Source: Thermohalobaculum sp965263335
Lineage (GTDB): Bacteria; Pseudomonadota; Alphaproteobacteria; Rhodobacterales; Rhodobacteraceae
Length of the DNA: 64,000 nucleotides
Direction of reading: 5' to 3'
Assembly (NCBI GenBank): GCA_965263335.1
Contig: CBDHHE010000007.1
Coordinates: 41,967-105,966 of the forward strand
The notes beneath the pieces are model-generated. The model made no database searches, was not told where the DNA came from, and saw only the letters and a program-made list of their open reading frames with translations. The position numbers and the translations under genes are program-made. This document shows, piece after piece, positions 7,857 to 16,806 of this stretch; the stretch's first letter is position 1, and every line of letters starts with the position of its first letter.

Positions 7857-8878
7857 TGGTGCCGCGCACGCAGTCCGCTGGCGCGCATGTCCCCGTGCTG
7901 TTGCGTCCCGTTCTGAAGGCCTTGGCGCCGATCGATGGCGCGACGGTGCTGGATGCGACGTTCGGCGCCGGTGGCTATACCCGCGCGATTCTGGCCGCCG
8001 GTGCGCGCCGGGTGATTGCCGTGGACCGGGATCCGGCGGCGCTGGATGCGGCACGCGGGTGGGCTGCGGCCGAACCGAGGCTCAGTCTTGTCGAGGGCGT
8101 CTTCGGAGACCTCGACCAGCTTGCGGCTGCCGCGGGCGAGCCCAGGCTCGATGCCGTGGTCATGGACATCGGTGTCTCTTCGATGCAGCTCGATCAGCCG
8201 GTGCGCGGGTTTTCGTTCATGCGCGATGGACCGCTCGACATGCGCATGGGACGTGACGGCGCATCCGCCAGCGACCTCGTGAACACCGCAGCCGAGCAGA
8301 CGCTGACAGACATCCTGCGGGTCTATGGTGAAGAGCGTGCGGCCAGGCGGATTGCACGCGCCATTGTGGCGTCGCGCAAAGAGGCGCCGATCGAAACAAC
8401 CCTGCAGCTTGCCGCCATCGTTGCGGGAGAGCTCCCGGCGGCGCGGCCTGGGCAGATGCATCCTGCGACGCGCAGCTTTCAGGCATTGCGCATTGCCGTG
8501 AACGATGAACTCGGTGAGTTGGTTCGCGCTCTCGCGGCAGCCGAGCGTGTTCTGGCACCGGGAGGCCGGCTTGCAATCGTGACCTTCCACTCGCTGGAAG
8601 ACCGGATTGCGAAGCGGTTCTTTCAACTGACATCGGCAACCTCACCGGGCGGGTCGCGGCACGCGCCCGAGCGCGCACTCGCACCGGCACGCTTCGAAGC
8701 TCCGGCGCGCGCTGTCGTGCCTGACACCCGAGAAACCGACGAAAACCCGCGCGCGCGATCGGCACGTCTGCGCGTTGCGCGCCGCACGGAGGCACCATCG
8801 ATCCCGCTCGATGTGCGGGCGCTTGGTCTGCGCCGTCCGCAGGGTCTGGGTCCAGAGTATGGGGAGAGCACGGGATGA
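7853..8878 (+). CDS. rsmH: 16S rRNA (cytosine1402-N4)-methyltransferase
   Basis: A 341-residue RsmH (MraW). It begins HVPVLLRPVLKAL after a short N-terminus. The SAM site is LDATFGAGGYTRAIL followed by AVDRDPAAL; GVSSMQLDQPVRGFSF and DGPLDMRM are family signatures, and the C-terminal domain has THSLEDRIAKRFF-like FHSLEDRIAKRFF. It methylates N4 of C1402 in the 16S rRNA P site. Two ATGs are adjacent (7853, 7856); both overlap or abut the mraZ stop. The stop overlaps the ftsL ATG. Confidence 0.95.
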   Translation: MMVPRTQSAGAHVPVLLRPVLKALAPIDGATVLDATFGAGGYTRAILAAGARRVIAVDRDPAALDAARGWAAAEPRLSLVEGVFGDLDQLAAAAGEPRLDAVVMDIGVSSMQLDQPVRGFSFMRDGPLDMRMGRDGASASDLVNTAAEQTLTDILRVYGEERAARRIARAIVASRKEAPIETTLQLAAIVAGELPAARPGQMHPATRSFQALRIAVNDELGELVRALAAAERVLAPGGRLAIVTFHSLEDRIAKRFFQLTSATSPGGSRHAPERALAPARFEAPARAVVPDTRETDENPRARSARLRVARRTEAPSIPLDVRALGLRRPQGLGPEYGESTG

Positions 8879-9366
8879 ACCGTGTGGGCATTGCAATCAT
8901 GCTGATTGCGACAATCGTCGTCGCTGTGTGGGCGTACAACGTCAACTACGACACCAAGATGGCCCTGGGTCGCGTCGATGGGCTGCGCACCAAGATTGCT
9001 GCTGAACGAGAGCGGCTGCAGGTCCTGCGCGTCGAATGGGCCTATCTCAACGCGGCCGAGCGTCTCGAACCGCTCGTTCGGTCACAGAACGTGCACCTCG
9101 GTCTCGTGCCCATGACGGCCGTCGCTCTCGGCACACCCGCGACGCCTCCGTTCCCGGACGGTGCGCCGGTCGAGCCCGGCACGGACGACCCATCGAGCGA
9201 GATCGACGCTCTGATCGCTGCAGTGCTTGGCGAGCGCGGGCCGAGGGCCGCATCGAATGAAGCGCCTGTTCCAAGCGCCTCGATCGAGACGCCGGCCGCG
9301 CAACCAGCGCCTGCCTTCCCCATGCCGATGCCGCCGGTGCGCCCGGCCACCTGGCGCGGCCAGTGA
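8875..9366 (+). CDS. ftsL: Cell division protein FtsL
   Basis: A 163-residue bitopic protein: short N-terminus, one transmembrane helix (about residues 4-21, GIAIMLIATIVVAVWAYNV), then a heptad-like coiled coil (GRVDGLRTKIAAERERLQVL) and LRVEWAYLNAAERLEPL, the segment common to alphaproteobacterial FtsL. The tail after about residue 80 is rich in Pro and Ala and likely disordered. FtsL works with FtsQ/FtsB and FtsI/FtsW in the divisome. Placement between rsmH and ftsI, with four-base overlaps on both sides, supports the call more than the weakly conserved sequence. Confidence 0.88.
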   Translation: MNRVGIAIMLIATIVVAVWAYNVNYDTKMALGRVDGLRTKIAAERERLQVLRVEWAYLNAAERLEPLVRSQNVHLGLVPMTAVALGTPATPPFPDGAPVEPGTDDPSSEIDALIAAVLGERGPRAASNEAPVPSASIETPAAQPAPAFPMPMPPVRPATWRGQ

Positions 9367-11081
9367 CGGACTTCGCGGCCACGCCCGCGCGTTCGCGCCG
9401 AGCCCTCGCCTTGTTGCGCGAGGACTGGCGGCTCGTGTTGCTGATGATCTGCTTCGTCGCGATCTACCTGACCGTCGCCCTGCGCATGGGTCTGCTGGCC
9501 GCAGCGGAGCCGCAGGAGCCGCAGACGGCGCGCGCGTCCCAGCCGGCGTTGTCGGCGCGCGGCGAAATCGTTGACCGTCGCGGCGCGTTGATGGCCGCGA
9601 ACCTTCCGGGTTGGTCGCTCTATGCACATCCCCGGGCGATCAAGCATCCGGTTGCCGTGGCGGCGGCACTCGCGGACATCTTCCCGGAGATCGGCAAGGA
9701 GGAGCTGATCGAGAAGCTGGCATCGAAAAAGCGGTTCGTTTGGATCAAGCGGCCGCTGACGCCACGTCAGAAGCAGGCTGTTCACGATCTTGGCGTCCCG
9801 GGGCTGTTCTTCGGCAGTCGTGAAATGCGCATCTATCCGGCCGGACGCACGGCAGCCCACGTTCTGGGTGGTGTCAAACCGGAGCGTGAGGATGTAAGGT
9901 TCGCCGAGTTCGCGGGTGCGGGCGGTGTCGAGAGCAGATTCGACGAGGATTTGCGCAATCCAGCGCGTGTGACCGCACCTCTGGAGTTGTCGCTCGACCT
10001 GCAGGCGCAGGAAGTGATGCGATCCGTGCTCGCCGATGGTGTCCGGCGCTTCACTGCAAAAGGGGCGGCTGGCGTTCTGATGTCTGTGGAGACGGGTGAG
10101 ATCATCGCCATGGCTTCGCTGCCGGATTTCGATCCCAACAGGCGCCCCAAGCATGCACCGAACGGCGCTGCCGCCGATCCCGGTCTCGACCCCAGGTTCA
10201 ACCGTGCCGCCCAGGGCCGCTACGAGCTCGGCTCGACGTTCAAGGTGTTGACCACGGCGATGGCCCTTGACCTTGGCCTCGCTTCACCGAACACAATGCT
10301 TGAAACACCGAACCGGATTGTCCTGGGTCGGCGTTCGATCCGTGACTTTCACAAGATGCCCGAGCGGATGAGTGTCGAGGAGATCGTGGTCAAATCGTCC
10401 AATGTTGGCACGGTGAAGCTGTCGATGATGATCGGCACACGCCGCTTTCGCGAGTATCTGGACGCGCTCGGCATGATGTCCCCGTCGGGTTTGGAGTTGG
10501 CCGAGGCCGGGGTCGCGCCTCTGGTGCCGCGCGACTGGACCGAGCTTTCGACCGCGACGATCTCCTTCGGTCATGGTCTTGCGACCACACCTGTGCACTT
10601 GGCGGCCGCCTATGCGACGCTTGCCAACGAGGGGCGGCGTGTCTTCCCGACGCTGGTCAAGGGTGGGCGGCCCGTGGGAGAGGCCGTGTTCACGCCGAAG
10701 ACGGCGCGCGCGATGCTGAACATCATGCGTGAAGTGGTCCGTCGCGGCACGGCCCGGCGCGGCGACGTCCCGGGCTATGAAGTAGCGGGCAAGACCGGCA
10801 CCGCCGAGAAGGTGCGTCCCACCGGCGGCTACTACAATGACAAGGTGATGTCGACCTTCGCCGCTGTGTTCCCGTCCTCGGATCCAAAATACGCGCTTGT
10901 GGTCTCCCTCGATGAACCGGTGGACAGATCGGGACGCTACCCCGTTCGCACCGCCGGGCGCACGGCTGTGCCGGTCGCCGCCGAGATGATCGCCCGCGTC
11001 GCCCCGATCCTTGGTCTGCGCCCGGTGGAGACGCCTGCGGGAGCACCGCCCGCGGCCATCCGCATCGGTTCTGGAGATTGA
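9363..11081 (+). CDS. ftsI: Peptidoglycan DD-transpeptidase FtsI (PBP3)
   Basis: A 572-residue class B penicillin-binding protein, the septal crosslinking enzyme. One membrane anchor (VLLMICFVAIYLTVALRMG) follows a short cytoplasmic N-terminus. The non-catalytic pedestal contains ARGEIVDRRGALMA. The transpeptidase domain has the three motifs in order: YELGSTFKVLT (SxxK, active Ser), VKSSNVGTV (SxN) and AGKTGTAEK (KTG). The GTG at 9363 overlaps the ftsL stop. It is also the partner of FtsW encoded downstream. Confidence 0.96.
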   Translation: MTDFAATPARSRRALALLREDWRLVLLMICFVAIYLTVALRMGLLAAAEPQEPQTARASQPALSARGEIVDRRGALMAANLPGWSLYAHPRAIKHPVAVAAALADIFPEIGKEELIEKLASKKRFVWIKRPLTPRQKQAVHDLGVPGLFFGSREMRIYPAGRTAAHVLGGVKPEREDVRFAEFAGAGGVESRFDEDLRNPARVTAPLELSLDLQAQEVMRSVLADGVRRFTAKGAAGVLMSVETGEIIAMASLPDFDPNRRPKHAPNGAAADPGLDPRFNRAAQGRYELGSTFKVLTTAMALDLGLASPNTMLETPNRIVLGRRSIRDFHKMPERMSVEEIVVKSSNVGTVKLSMMIGTRRFREYLDALGMMSPSGLELAEAGVAPLVPRDWTELSTATISFGHGLATTPVHLAAAYATLANEGRRVFPTLVKGGRPVGEAVFTPKTARAMLNIMREVVRRGTARRGDVPGYEVAGKTGTAEKVRPTGGYYNDKVMSTFAAVFPSSDPKYALVVSLDEPVDRSGRYPVRTAGRTAVPVAAEMIARVAPILGLRPVETPAGAPPAAIRIGSGD

Positions 11082-11086
11082 GCGCT

Positions 11087-12628
11087 GTGGCTGGGGCACA
11101 GCGCACGCTGGGTGGCCTTGCCCTGACCGGGCGGGCGCATGACGGACCCGTGCCGGATGGCAACTTGCCTGTCACTGGGATCGCGGTCGACAGCCGTGAC
11201 GTGCGCGATGGCTTTGTCTTCGTCGCGGTGCCAGGAGAGCGGCTCGACGGCGCGGCATTTGCGCAGTACGCGGTCAGGCAGGGCGCCGTGGCGGTGGTGT
11301 GCACGAAAGATGGCCTCGAGACTGCGCGTCGCGATATCGGGGCGCTCCCGGTGCCGTTCATCACCGACGAACAGCCGCGGGCGGAGCTGGCCCGGCTCGC
11401 ATCGGCGTTTTACGGTGCTCAGCCCGCGAACATGATTGCGGTCACTGGGACGAACGGCAAGACGTCGGTGGCCCAGTTTACCTGCCAGATCTGGCAGGCG
11501 CTCGGCCTTGCCGGTGCAGCACTTGGGACGACGGGCGTGGCGGGGCGTGGCTTCGAGGAGCCGCTCGCGATGACCACGCCCGAACCGGTGACACTCCACG
11601 CACTGTTGGCCCGGTTGGCGAAGAAGGGTTGTACCCACGCAGCCATGGAAGCCTCAAGCCACGGTCTGGCCCAACATCGCCTCGACGGCGTGCGCCTGGC
11701 CGCCGGCGCACTGACCAACATCACGCGCGATCACATGGACTATCACGCGGATCACGCAGACTACGTTGCGGCGAAGATGCGTCTCTTCGATGCCGTGCTG
11801 CCGGAATCGGCAACTGCGGTGATCAACGCCGATGATCCGGTCTTCGAGGCTGCACGTATCGTCGCCGAGCGCCGTTCGCAGCGTGTCATCGCCGTGGGGC
11901 GCGCCGATCATGCGGATCTGCGGCTGCACGAGACGCAGTTTCTGCCAGCGGGACAGAAGGTCCGATTCACCTGGAGCGGCAGCGAACACGCGGCAGAGCT
12001 GGCCCTTGTTGGCGGCTTTCAGGGCGAAAACGTGCTGACGGCTGCTGCCCTGGCAATTGCCACGGGGTCACGGGCCGGCGACGTCTTTGCAGCGCTGCCC
12101 AAGCTGAAAGGGGTGCGCGGGCGGATGGAGCACGTGGCAACCCGCGCCAATGGTGCGGCTGTCTTTGTGGACTATGCGCATACACCGGAAGCGCTCGCGA
12201 CTGCTATCGACGCCTTGCGCCCCCATTGTGCCGGCAGGCTTGTGGTGGTCTTTGGCGCGGGCGGCGATCGTGATCCAGGTAAGCGTCCGATGATGGGCGC
12301 TGCAGTGGCCAAGCGTGCGGATCTCGCCATTGTCACCGATGACAATCCCCGCTCCGAGGACCCCGCCTTGATCCGGGCCGCAGTTCTTGCCGCTTGTCCG
12401 CAAGCTGATGAGATCGGAGATCGGACGGCGGCGATTCTGGCCGGCATCGATGTCCTCAAAGCGCCTGGTGACTGCTTGCTGATCGCCGGAAAGGGCCACG
12501 AACAGGGACAAGAGATTGCAGGCGAGACGATTCCGTTCGACGATGCAACCCAGGCGCGTGCGGCGGTCGGGGCACTCGACGGCGCGGGACACGCATTGAA
12601 CGGTCTGGCGAGCAATGGTGATGACTGA
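11087..12628 (+). CDS. murE: UDP-MurNAc-L-Ala-D-Glu-meso-diaminopimelate ligase
   Basis: A 513-residue Mur ligase adding the third residue of the stem peptide. ATP loop GTNGKTSVAQF near residue 112; middle-domain signatures EASSHGLAQHRLDG and NITRDHMDYH; FVDYAHTPEAL and GAGGDRDPGKR follow. TDDNPRSEDP contains the DNPR motif that marks meso-diaminopimelate specificity. I prefer the GTG at 11087, which has GGAGA 9 bases upstream; a TTG at 11078 overlapping the ftsI stop would add three residues. Confidence 0.94.
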   Translation: MAGAQRTLGGLALTGRAHDGPVPDGNLPVTGIAVDSRDVRDGFVFVAVPGERLDGAAFAQYAVRQGAVAVVCTKDGLETARRDIGALPVPFITDEQPRAELARLASAFYGAQPANMIAVTGTNGKTSVAQFTCQIWQALGLAGAALGTTGVAGRGFEEPLAMTTPEPVTLHALLARLAKKGCTHAAMEASSHGLAQHRLDGVRLAAGALTNITRDHMDYHADHADYVAAKMRLFDAVLPESATAVINADDPVFEAARIVAERRSQRVIAVGRADHADLRLHETQFLPAGQKVRFTWSGSEHAAELALVGGFQGENVLTAAALAIATGSRAGDVFAALPKLKGVRGRMEHVATRANGAAVFVDYAHTPEALATAIDALRPHCAGRLVVVFGAGGDRDPGKRPMMGAAVAKRADLAIVTDDNPRSEDPALIRAAVLAACPQADEIGDRTAAILAGIDVLKAPGDCLLIAGKGHEQGQEIAGETIPFDDATQARAAVGALDGAGHALNGLASNGDD

Positions 12629-14066
12629 AGTTCTTTGGCATGCAGATGCAGCGGCATCCGCCACGCACGGTAGCTTGTCTGGCAGCTGGAACGCCATCTC
12701 AGGGGTGGCGATCGATACCCGCGAAATGGCGCCCGGCGATCTTTTCATTGCGCTGACTGGCGAGGCCCGTGACGGCCATGAGTTCGTGGCTCACGCATTG
12801 GCGCAGGGTGCGGGTGCCGCGATGGTCAATCATCGTCCTGACGGTGTGGCCGAGGATGCGCCACTTCTCATCGTGGACAACACCATGAGCGGGCTAGAGC
12901 GCCTGGGTCAGGCTGGCAGGGCGCGTTCGCAGGCACGTGTCATTGCGATCACCGGGTCGGTTGGAAAGACCTCGACCAAGGAAATGATGCGCTGCATGCT
13001 GGCAGGGCAGGGTACGACGCACGCACCTGTCCGCAGTTTCAACAACCACTGGGGTGTGCCACTCACACTCGCCCGTATGCCGGTTGCCACAGAGTATGCG
13101 GTGATCGAGATCGGCATGAATCATCCCGGTGAAATCACGCCATTGAGCCGGATGGCTGCGCCGCACGTCGCGCTGATCACAACAGTCGAAGCAGTACATC
13201 TCGAGGCGTTCGAGAGCGTCGGGCAGATCGCGGATGCCAAGGCCGAGATTTTCGCGGGCCTCGAACCCGACGGTATCGCTGTCCTGAACCACGACAATCC
13301 CTACTTCAATCGACTAGCCGCGGCGGCGGCGCCGCACGACGTGATCGACTTCGGGCGCGATGCGGAGGCCTTCGCCCTGGAGAGTGTCGAGGTTGCGGGC
13401 CTCTCCACCGTGGTCAGGGCTTGCGTGCGTGGCCGGCAGCTGACGTTCAAGCTGGGCGCTCCGGGCAAGCACTTTGCCCTGAATGCCCTCGGCGCGCTGG
13501 CTGCTGTTGACCAGGCAGGCGCTGATCTGGCACGCGCAGCGATTGCGCTGGCTGCGTGGCGGCCGCCAGCGGGGCGTGGCAGCCGCGTACGTCTGTTGCT
13601 GGGACCCGATGGCCACGATGGCGAAATCGAACTGATTGACGAAAGCTACAACGCCAACCCCGCATCGATGCGTGCGGCCCTTGCCGTTCTTGGAGCGGCC
13701 ACCGTCACCGATGGAATTGGCCGTATCAGTCGTGGCCGGCGCATCGCGATTTTGGGTGATATGCTTGAGCTCGGACCCGAAGAAGCGACCCTCCATGCCG
13801 GTCTTGCAGATGCCGAAGAGATGGCGGGCGTCGATCTCGTGCACTGTTGTGGCCCGCGCATGAGGGCGTTGCACGATGCCCTGCCTCAGGAACGCCGCGG
13901 TCTCTGGGCACCTGACAGCGCCGCCCTCGCCGAGAGCATCAGGCGAAAGCTTGACGCAGGTGACGTCTGCATGGTCAAGGGCTCGCTGGGAGCGCGCATG
14001 AAAACCATCGTCGATGCGATCCGCCGTGTCGGCAGGCCCGCGCCAGCGCACACCGATGAGGAGTGA
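12615..14066 (+). CDS. murF: UDP-MurNAc-tripeptide-D-alanyl-D-alanine ligase
   Basis: A 483-residue Mur ligase adding D-Ala-D-Ala, the last cytoplasmic step of the stem peptide. The N-terminal half has GVAIDTREMAPGDLFIAL; the ATP loop is ITGSVGKTSTKEMM; SFNNHWGVPLTLARM and IEIGMNHPGEI follow; the C-terminal domain has IDESYNANPASMRAAL and ILGDMLELGPE. It overlaps the end of murE by 14 bases. In-frame ATGs at 12615 and 12621 and a GTG at 12618 are all possible; I give the first. Confidence 0.95.
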   Translation: MVMTEVLWHADAAASATHGSLSGSWNAISGVAIDTREMAPGDLFIALTGEARDGHEFVAHALAQGAGAAMVNHRPDGVAEDAPLLIVDNTMSGLERLGQAGRARSQARVIAITGSVGKTSTKEMMRCMLAGQGTTHAPVRSFNNHWGVPLTLARMPVATEYAVIEIGMNHPGEITPLSRMAAPHVALITTVEAVHLEAFESVGQIADAKAEIFAGLEPDGIAVLNHDNPYFNRLAAAAAPHDVIDFGRDAEAFALESVEVAGLSTVVRACVRGRQLTFKLGAPGKHFALNALGALAAVDQAGADLARAAIALAAWRPPAGRGSRVRLLLGPDGHDGEIELIDESYNANPASMRAALAVLGAATVTDGIGRISRGRRIAILGDMLELGPEEATLHAGLADAEEMAGVDLVHCCGPRMRALHDALPQERRGLWAPDSAALAESIRRKLDAGDVCMVKGSLGARMKTIVDAIRRVGRPAPAHTDEE

Positions 14067-14069
14067 CCG

Positions 14070-15158
14070 ATGCTCTACCACCTGCTAACCCCTCTCTCGG
14101 ATGGCGGCGACGTGTTCAACCTGTTCCGCTACATCACCTTCCGAGCGGGTGGCGCCTTCTTCACGGCCCTGGTGCTCGGCTTCCTATGCGGCAGACCCGT
14201 GATCAACTGGTTGCGCCGGCTCCAGCGCAAGGGCCAGCCGATCCGGGACGACGGGCCCGAGCGGCACATCATCGAGAAGGCGGGCACGCCCACGATGGGC
14301 GGGGTTCTGATCCTCGGCGCGCTGCTCGGCTCAACGCTCCTGTGGGCGCGTCTCGACAACGGTTTCGTCTGGGCCGTGGTGCTGGTGACGGCGGGTTTCG
14401 GCGCCATCGGGTTCGCTGACGACTACATGAAGGTGACGAAGTATTCTCACCGCGGCGTCTCCGGGCGCATCCGTCTCGCGATTGGGCTTGCGATCGCATT
14501 GGCTGCGGGGCTCTACATGACGTCGCTGCAGCCCGAGGGACTGCAGAACCAGATCGCGGTGCCGGTGCTGAAGGACACGCTGATCAATGCGGGTCTGCTC
14601 TACATTCCGTTTGCTATGATCGTGATCGTCGGCGCTGCGAATGCCGTGAACCTGACGGACGGTCTCGACGGTCTCGCGATCATGCCGGTGATGATCGCTG
14701 CGGGCTCGTTCGGCATCATTGCCTACGTGGTGGGGCGCACGGACTTCACCGAGTATCTCGGCATCCACTACGTGCCCGGTACGGGCGAGATTGCCGTGAT
14801 CGCCGCCAGCATCATCGGTGCGGGGCTCGGCTTCCTATGGTTCAACGCACCACCCGCAATGGTCTTCATGGGCGATACAGGATCGCTGGCGCTCGGCGGC
14901 ACACTGGGTGCCATCGCCGTGGCGGCCAAGCACGAGATAGTTCTGGCAATCATCGGTGGACTGTTCGTGCTCGAGGCCGTCTCGGTCATCGTCCAGGTCG
15001 CAAGCTTCAAGCTCACCGGCAAGCGCGTCTTTCGCATGGCGCCGATTCACCATCACTTCGAGCAGAAGGGATGGGCCGAACCGACCATCGTCATCCGCTT
15101 CTGGATCATCGCAGTGATTCTGGCGCTGATCGGGCTCGCGACCCTGAAGGTGCGGTGA
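14070..15158 (+). CDS. mraY: Phospho-MurNAc-pentapeptide transferase MraY
   Basis: A 362-residue integral membrane enzyme with about ten helices that makes lipid I from UDP-MurNAc-pentapeptide and undecaprenyl phosphate. Signatures are KAGTPTMGGVLI (near residue 70), FADDYMKV (catalytic Asp pair), NAVNLTDGLDGLAI, NAPPAMVFMGDTGSLALGG and MAPIHHHFEQKGW near the C-terminus. The ATG is three bases after the murF stop with GAGGAG just upstream. Its stop TGA shares the A with the ATG of the next small ORF (TGATG). Confidence 0.97.
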   Translation: MLYHLLTPLSDGGDVFNLFRYITFRAGGAFFTALVLGFLCGRPVINWLRRLQRKGQPIRDDGPERHIIEKAGTPTMGGVLILGALLGSTLLWARLDNGFVWAVVLVTAGFGAIGFADDYMKVTKYSHRGVSGRIRLAIGLAIALAAGLYMTSLQPEGLQNQIAVPVLKDTLINAGLLYIPFAMIVIVGAANAVNLTDGLDGLAIMPVMIAAGSFGIIAYVVGRTDFTEYLGIHYVPGTGEIAVIAASIIGAGLGFLWFNAPPAMVFMGDTGSLALGGTLGAIAVAAKHEIVLAIIGGLFVLEAVSVIVQVASFKLTGKRVFRMAPIHHHFEQKGWAEPTIVIRFWIIAVILALIGLATLKVR

Positions 15159-15418
15159 TGACTTCAGGCGCCTGCAAGTCCGGTTGGTTTGCCCGCTCGG
15201 GTTGGGCGGCGGCGCTGCTCCACCTCGCCGCGACATCTGTGCGTGAGATTTGGCCGTCGACCGTGGACGCTCCCGAAGGTCTGAAGTCGGTCGAGGACCA
15301 GAGGGGCCGGGGCTGTGACGGGTTCTGTTTGGAGATCAAGCGGTCCGTTCACTCGATGATCCAAGCGAGAGCCGGCATCTTGCGGGAGCGAAGCCCGATG
15401 CTGGAGATCTCGGATTGA
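15158..15418 (+). CDS. Unrecognised 86-residue ORF between mraY and murD
   Basis: An ORF from ATG 15158 (overlapping the mraY stop as TGATG) to TGA 15416-15418 (overlapping the murD TTG start as TTGA). It fills the mraY-murD gap exactly and is coupled on both sides, as real dcw genes here are. The protein starts MTSGACKSGWFARSGWAAAL, has one short hydrophobic patch (WAAALLHLAATSV), then a charged C-terminal half with three Cys overall. Third codon positions are mostly G or C, like its neighbours. I recognise no family. It may be a small lineage-specific protein, or a spacer whose frame is open by chance in GC-rich DNA. Confidence 0.5.
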   Translation: MTSGACKSGWFARSGWAAALLHLAATSVREIWPSTVDAPEGLKSVEDQRGRGCDGFCLEIKRSVHSMIQARAGILRERSPMLEISD

Positions 15419-16806
15419 TCCCGGTCAACGGATATGAAGGGCAGCGGGTTGGCGTGCTGGGCCTCGGACGTTCCGGACTTGCAACCGCTCGGTCGCTGCG
15501 GGCTGGTGGGGCCGAGCCGGTGTGCTGGGACGACAATGAAGCGAGCCGGGATCGCGCCGATGGCGTGAAGCTGGCCGATCTCACCGACGCTCGAGAAGTC
15601 GAGGGACTGGCAGCCCTGATAGTCTCACCAGGCATTCCGCACCTCTACCCGAAGCCGCATCCGGCCGTGACCGCCGCACAGCACGCGGAGGTGCCGCTCG
15701 ACAACGAGGTGGGGCTCTTCTTCCGAACCGTCGCCGATCTCGAACCGGACGATGATGGTCCCCCGCATCGCATCGTCGCAATTACAGGATCGAACGGCAA
15801 GTCGACGACGACGGCCCTGGTGCGCCACATCTTGGATCAGGCAGGTCGAACGGTGCAGATGGGAGGGAACATCGGGCGCGCTGTGCTCGATCTCGATCCG
15901 CCCGGCGCCGGCGAGGTGATGGTGCTCGAGCTCAGTTCGTACCAGACCGAGTTGGCGCGAATGCTGGCGCCAGACATTGCAGTGTTCCTGAACCTCTCTC
16001 CCGATCATCTGGATCGACATGGAGGGCTGGGGGGGTACTTCGCAGCGAAGAGGCGCTTGTTCGAGACGGGCGCGCCGGAGCACGCTGTGATCGGTATCGA
16101 CGAGCCCGAGGGCAGATATCTGGCCGGTCGCGTCGAGGGATCCACCCTGATCTCGGTGCGCCAGCGCCTCAAGGGCGACGGTCGTACGGTGTTTATGAAC
16201 CGAAGTCATCTCACCGAGTGGCGCGGCGGTCGACAGCTTGCGGCCATCGATATGCGCGATGCCGAGACGCTCTTGGGTCGGCACAACCAGCAGAATGCCG
16301 CCGCCGCCTACGCGGTTTGCCGTTTGCTTGGGCTCGGGCCGCGTCCGATCGAACTGGGACTGATGAGCTTTCCCGGCCTCGCACACCGCATGGAGCGCTT
16401 GGGTGCCGCGGGTGGCGTGGCTTGGGTCAATGACTCGAAGGCGACCAACGCCGACGCTGCCGAGAAGGCGCTGCTGTCCTATGACCGCATTCGCTGGATT
16501 CTCGGCGGGCAGGCGAAGGCGGGCGGTATCGAGGCGCTTCGTCCGCTCTTCCATCGCATCGCGCATGCCTATCTGATCGGCGAGGCTGCCGAGGTGTTCG
16601 CAGACACGCTCGCCGATGTGCCCCATACCCACTGCGCCACCCTTGACGCGGCAGTAAGCGCTGCTCAGGCCGAGGCCGAACGCGGAGACACCGTCCTCCT
16701 GTCTCCGGCATGTGCGAGCTTCGATCAGTTCCCCAGTTTCGAGGCGCGAGGCGATGCCTTCCGCGCCCTGGTTGCCCAGTTTCTCGAGCCGGAGACCACG
16801 ACATGA
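15415..16806 (+). CDS. murD: UDP-MurNAc-L-alanine-D-glutamate ligase
   Basis: A 463-residue Mur ligase adding D-Glu. The TTG start at 15415 gives MIPVNGYEGQRVGVLGLGRS, which matches the usual alphaproteobacterial N-terminus and its Rossmann loop, so the rare start codon is credible. The ATP loop is ITGSNGKSTTTALVRH; ELSSYQTELAR, LSPDHLDRHGG, GRHNQQNAAAAYA and VNDSKATNADAAEKAL are family signatures. The stop overlaps the ftsW ATG. Confidence 0.95.
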   Translation: MIPVNGYEGQRVGVLGLGRSGLATARSLRAGGAEPVCWDDNEASRDRADGVKLADLTDAREVEGLAALIVSPGIPHLYPKPHPAVTAAQHAEVPLDNEVGLFFRTVADLEPDDDGPPHRIVAITGSNGKSTTTALVRHILDQAGRTVQMGGNIGRAVLDLDPPGAGEVMVLELSSYQTELARMLAPDIAVFLNLSPDHLDRHGGLGGYFAAKRRLFETGAPEHAVIGIDEPEGRYLAGRVEGSTLISVRQRLKGDGRTVFMNRSHLTEWRGGRQLAAIDMRDAETLLGRHNQQNAAAAYAVCRLLGLGPRPIELGLMSFPGLAHRMERLGAAGGVAWVNDSKATNADAAEKALLSYDRIRWILGGQAKAGGIEALRPLFHRIAHAYLIGEAAEVFADTLADVPHTHCATLDAAVSAAQAEAERGDTVLLSPACASFDQFPSFEARGDAFRALVAQFLEPETTT

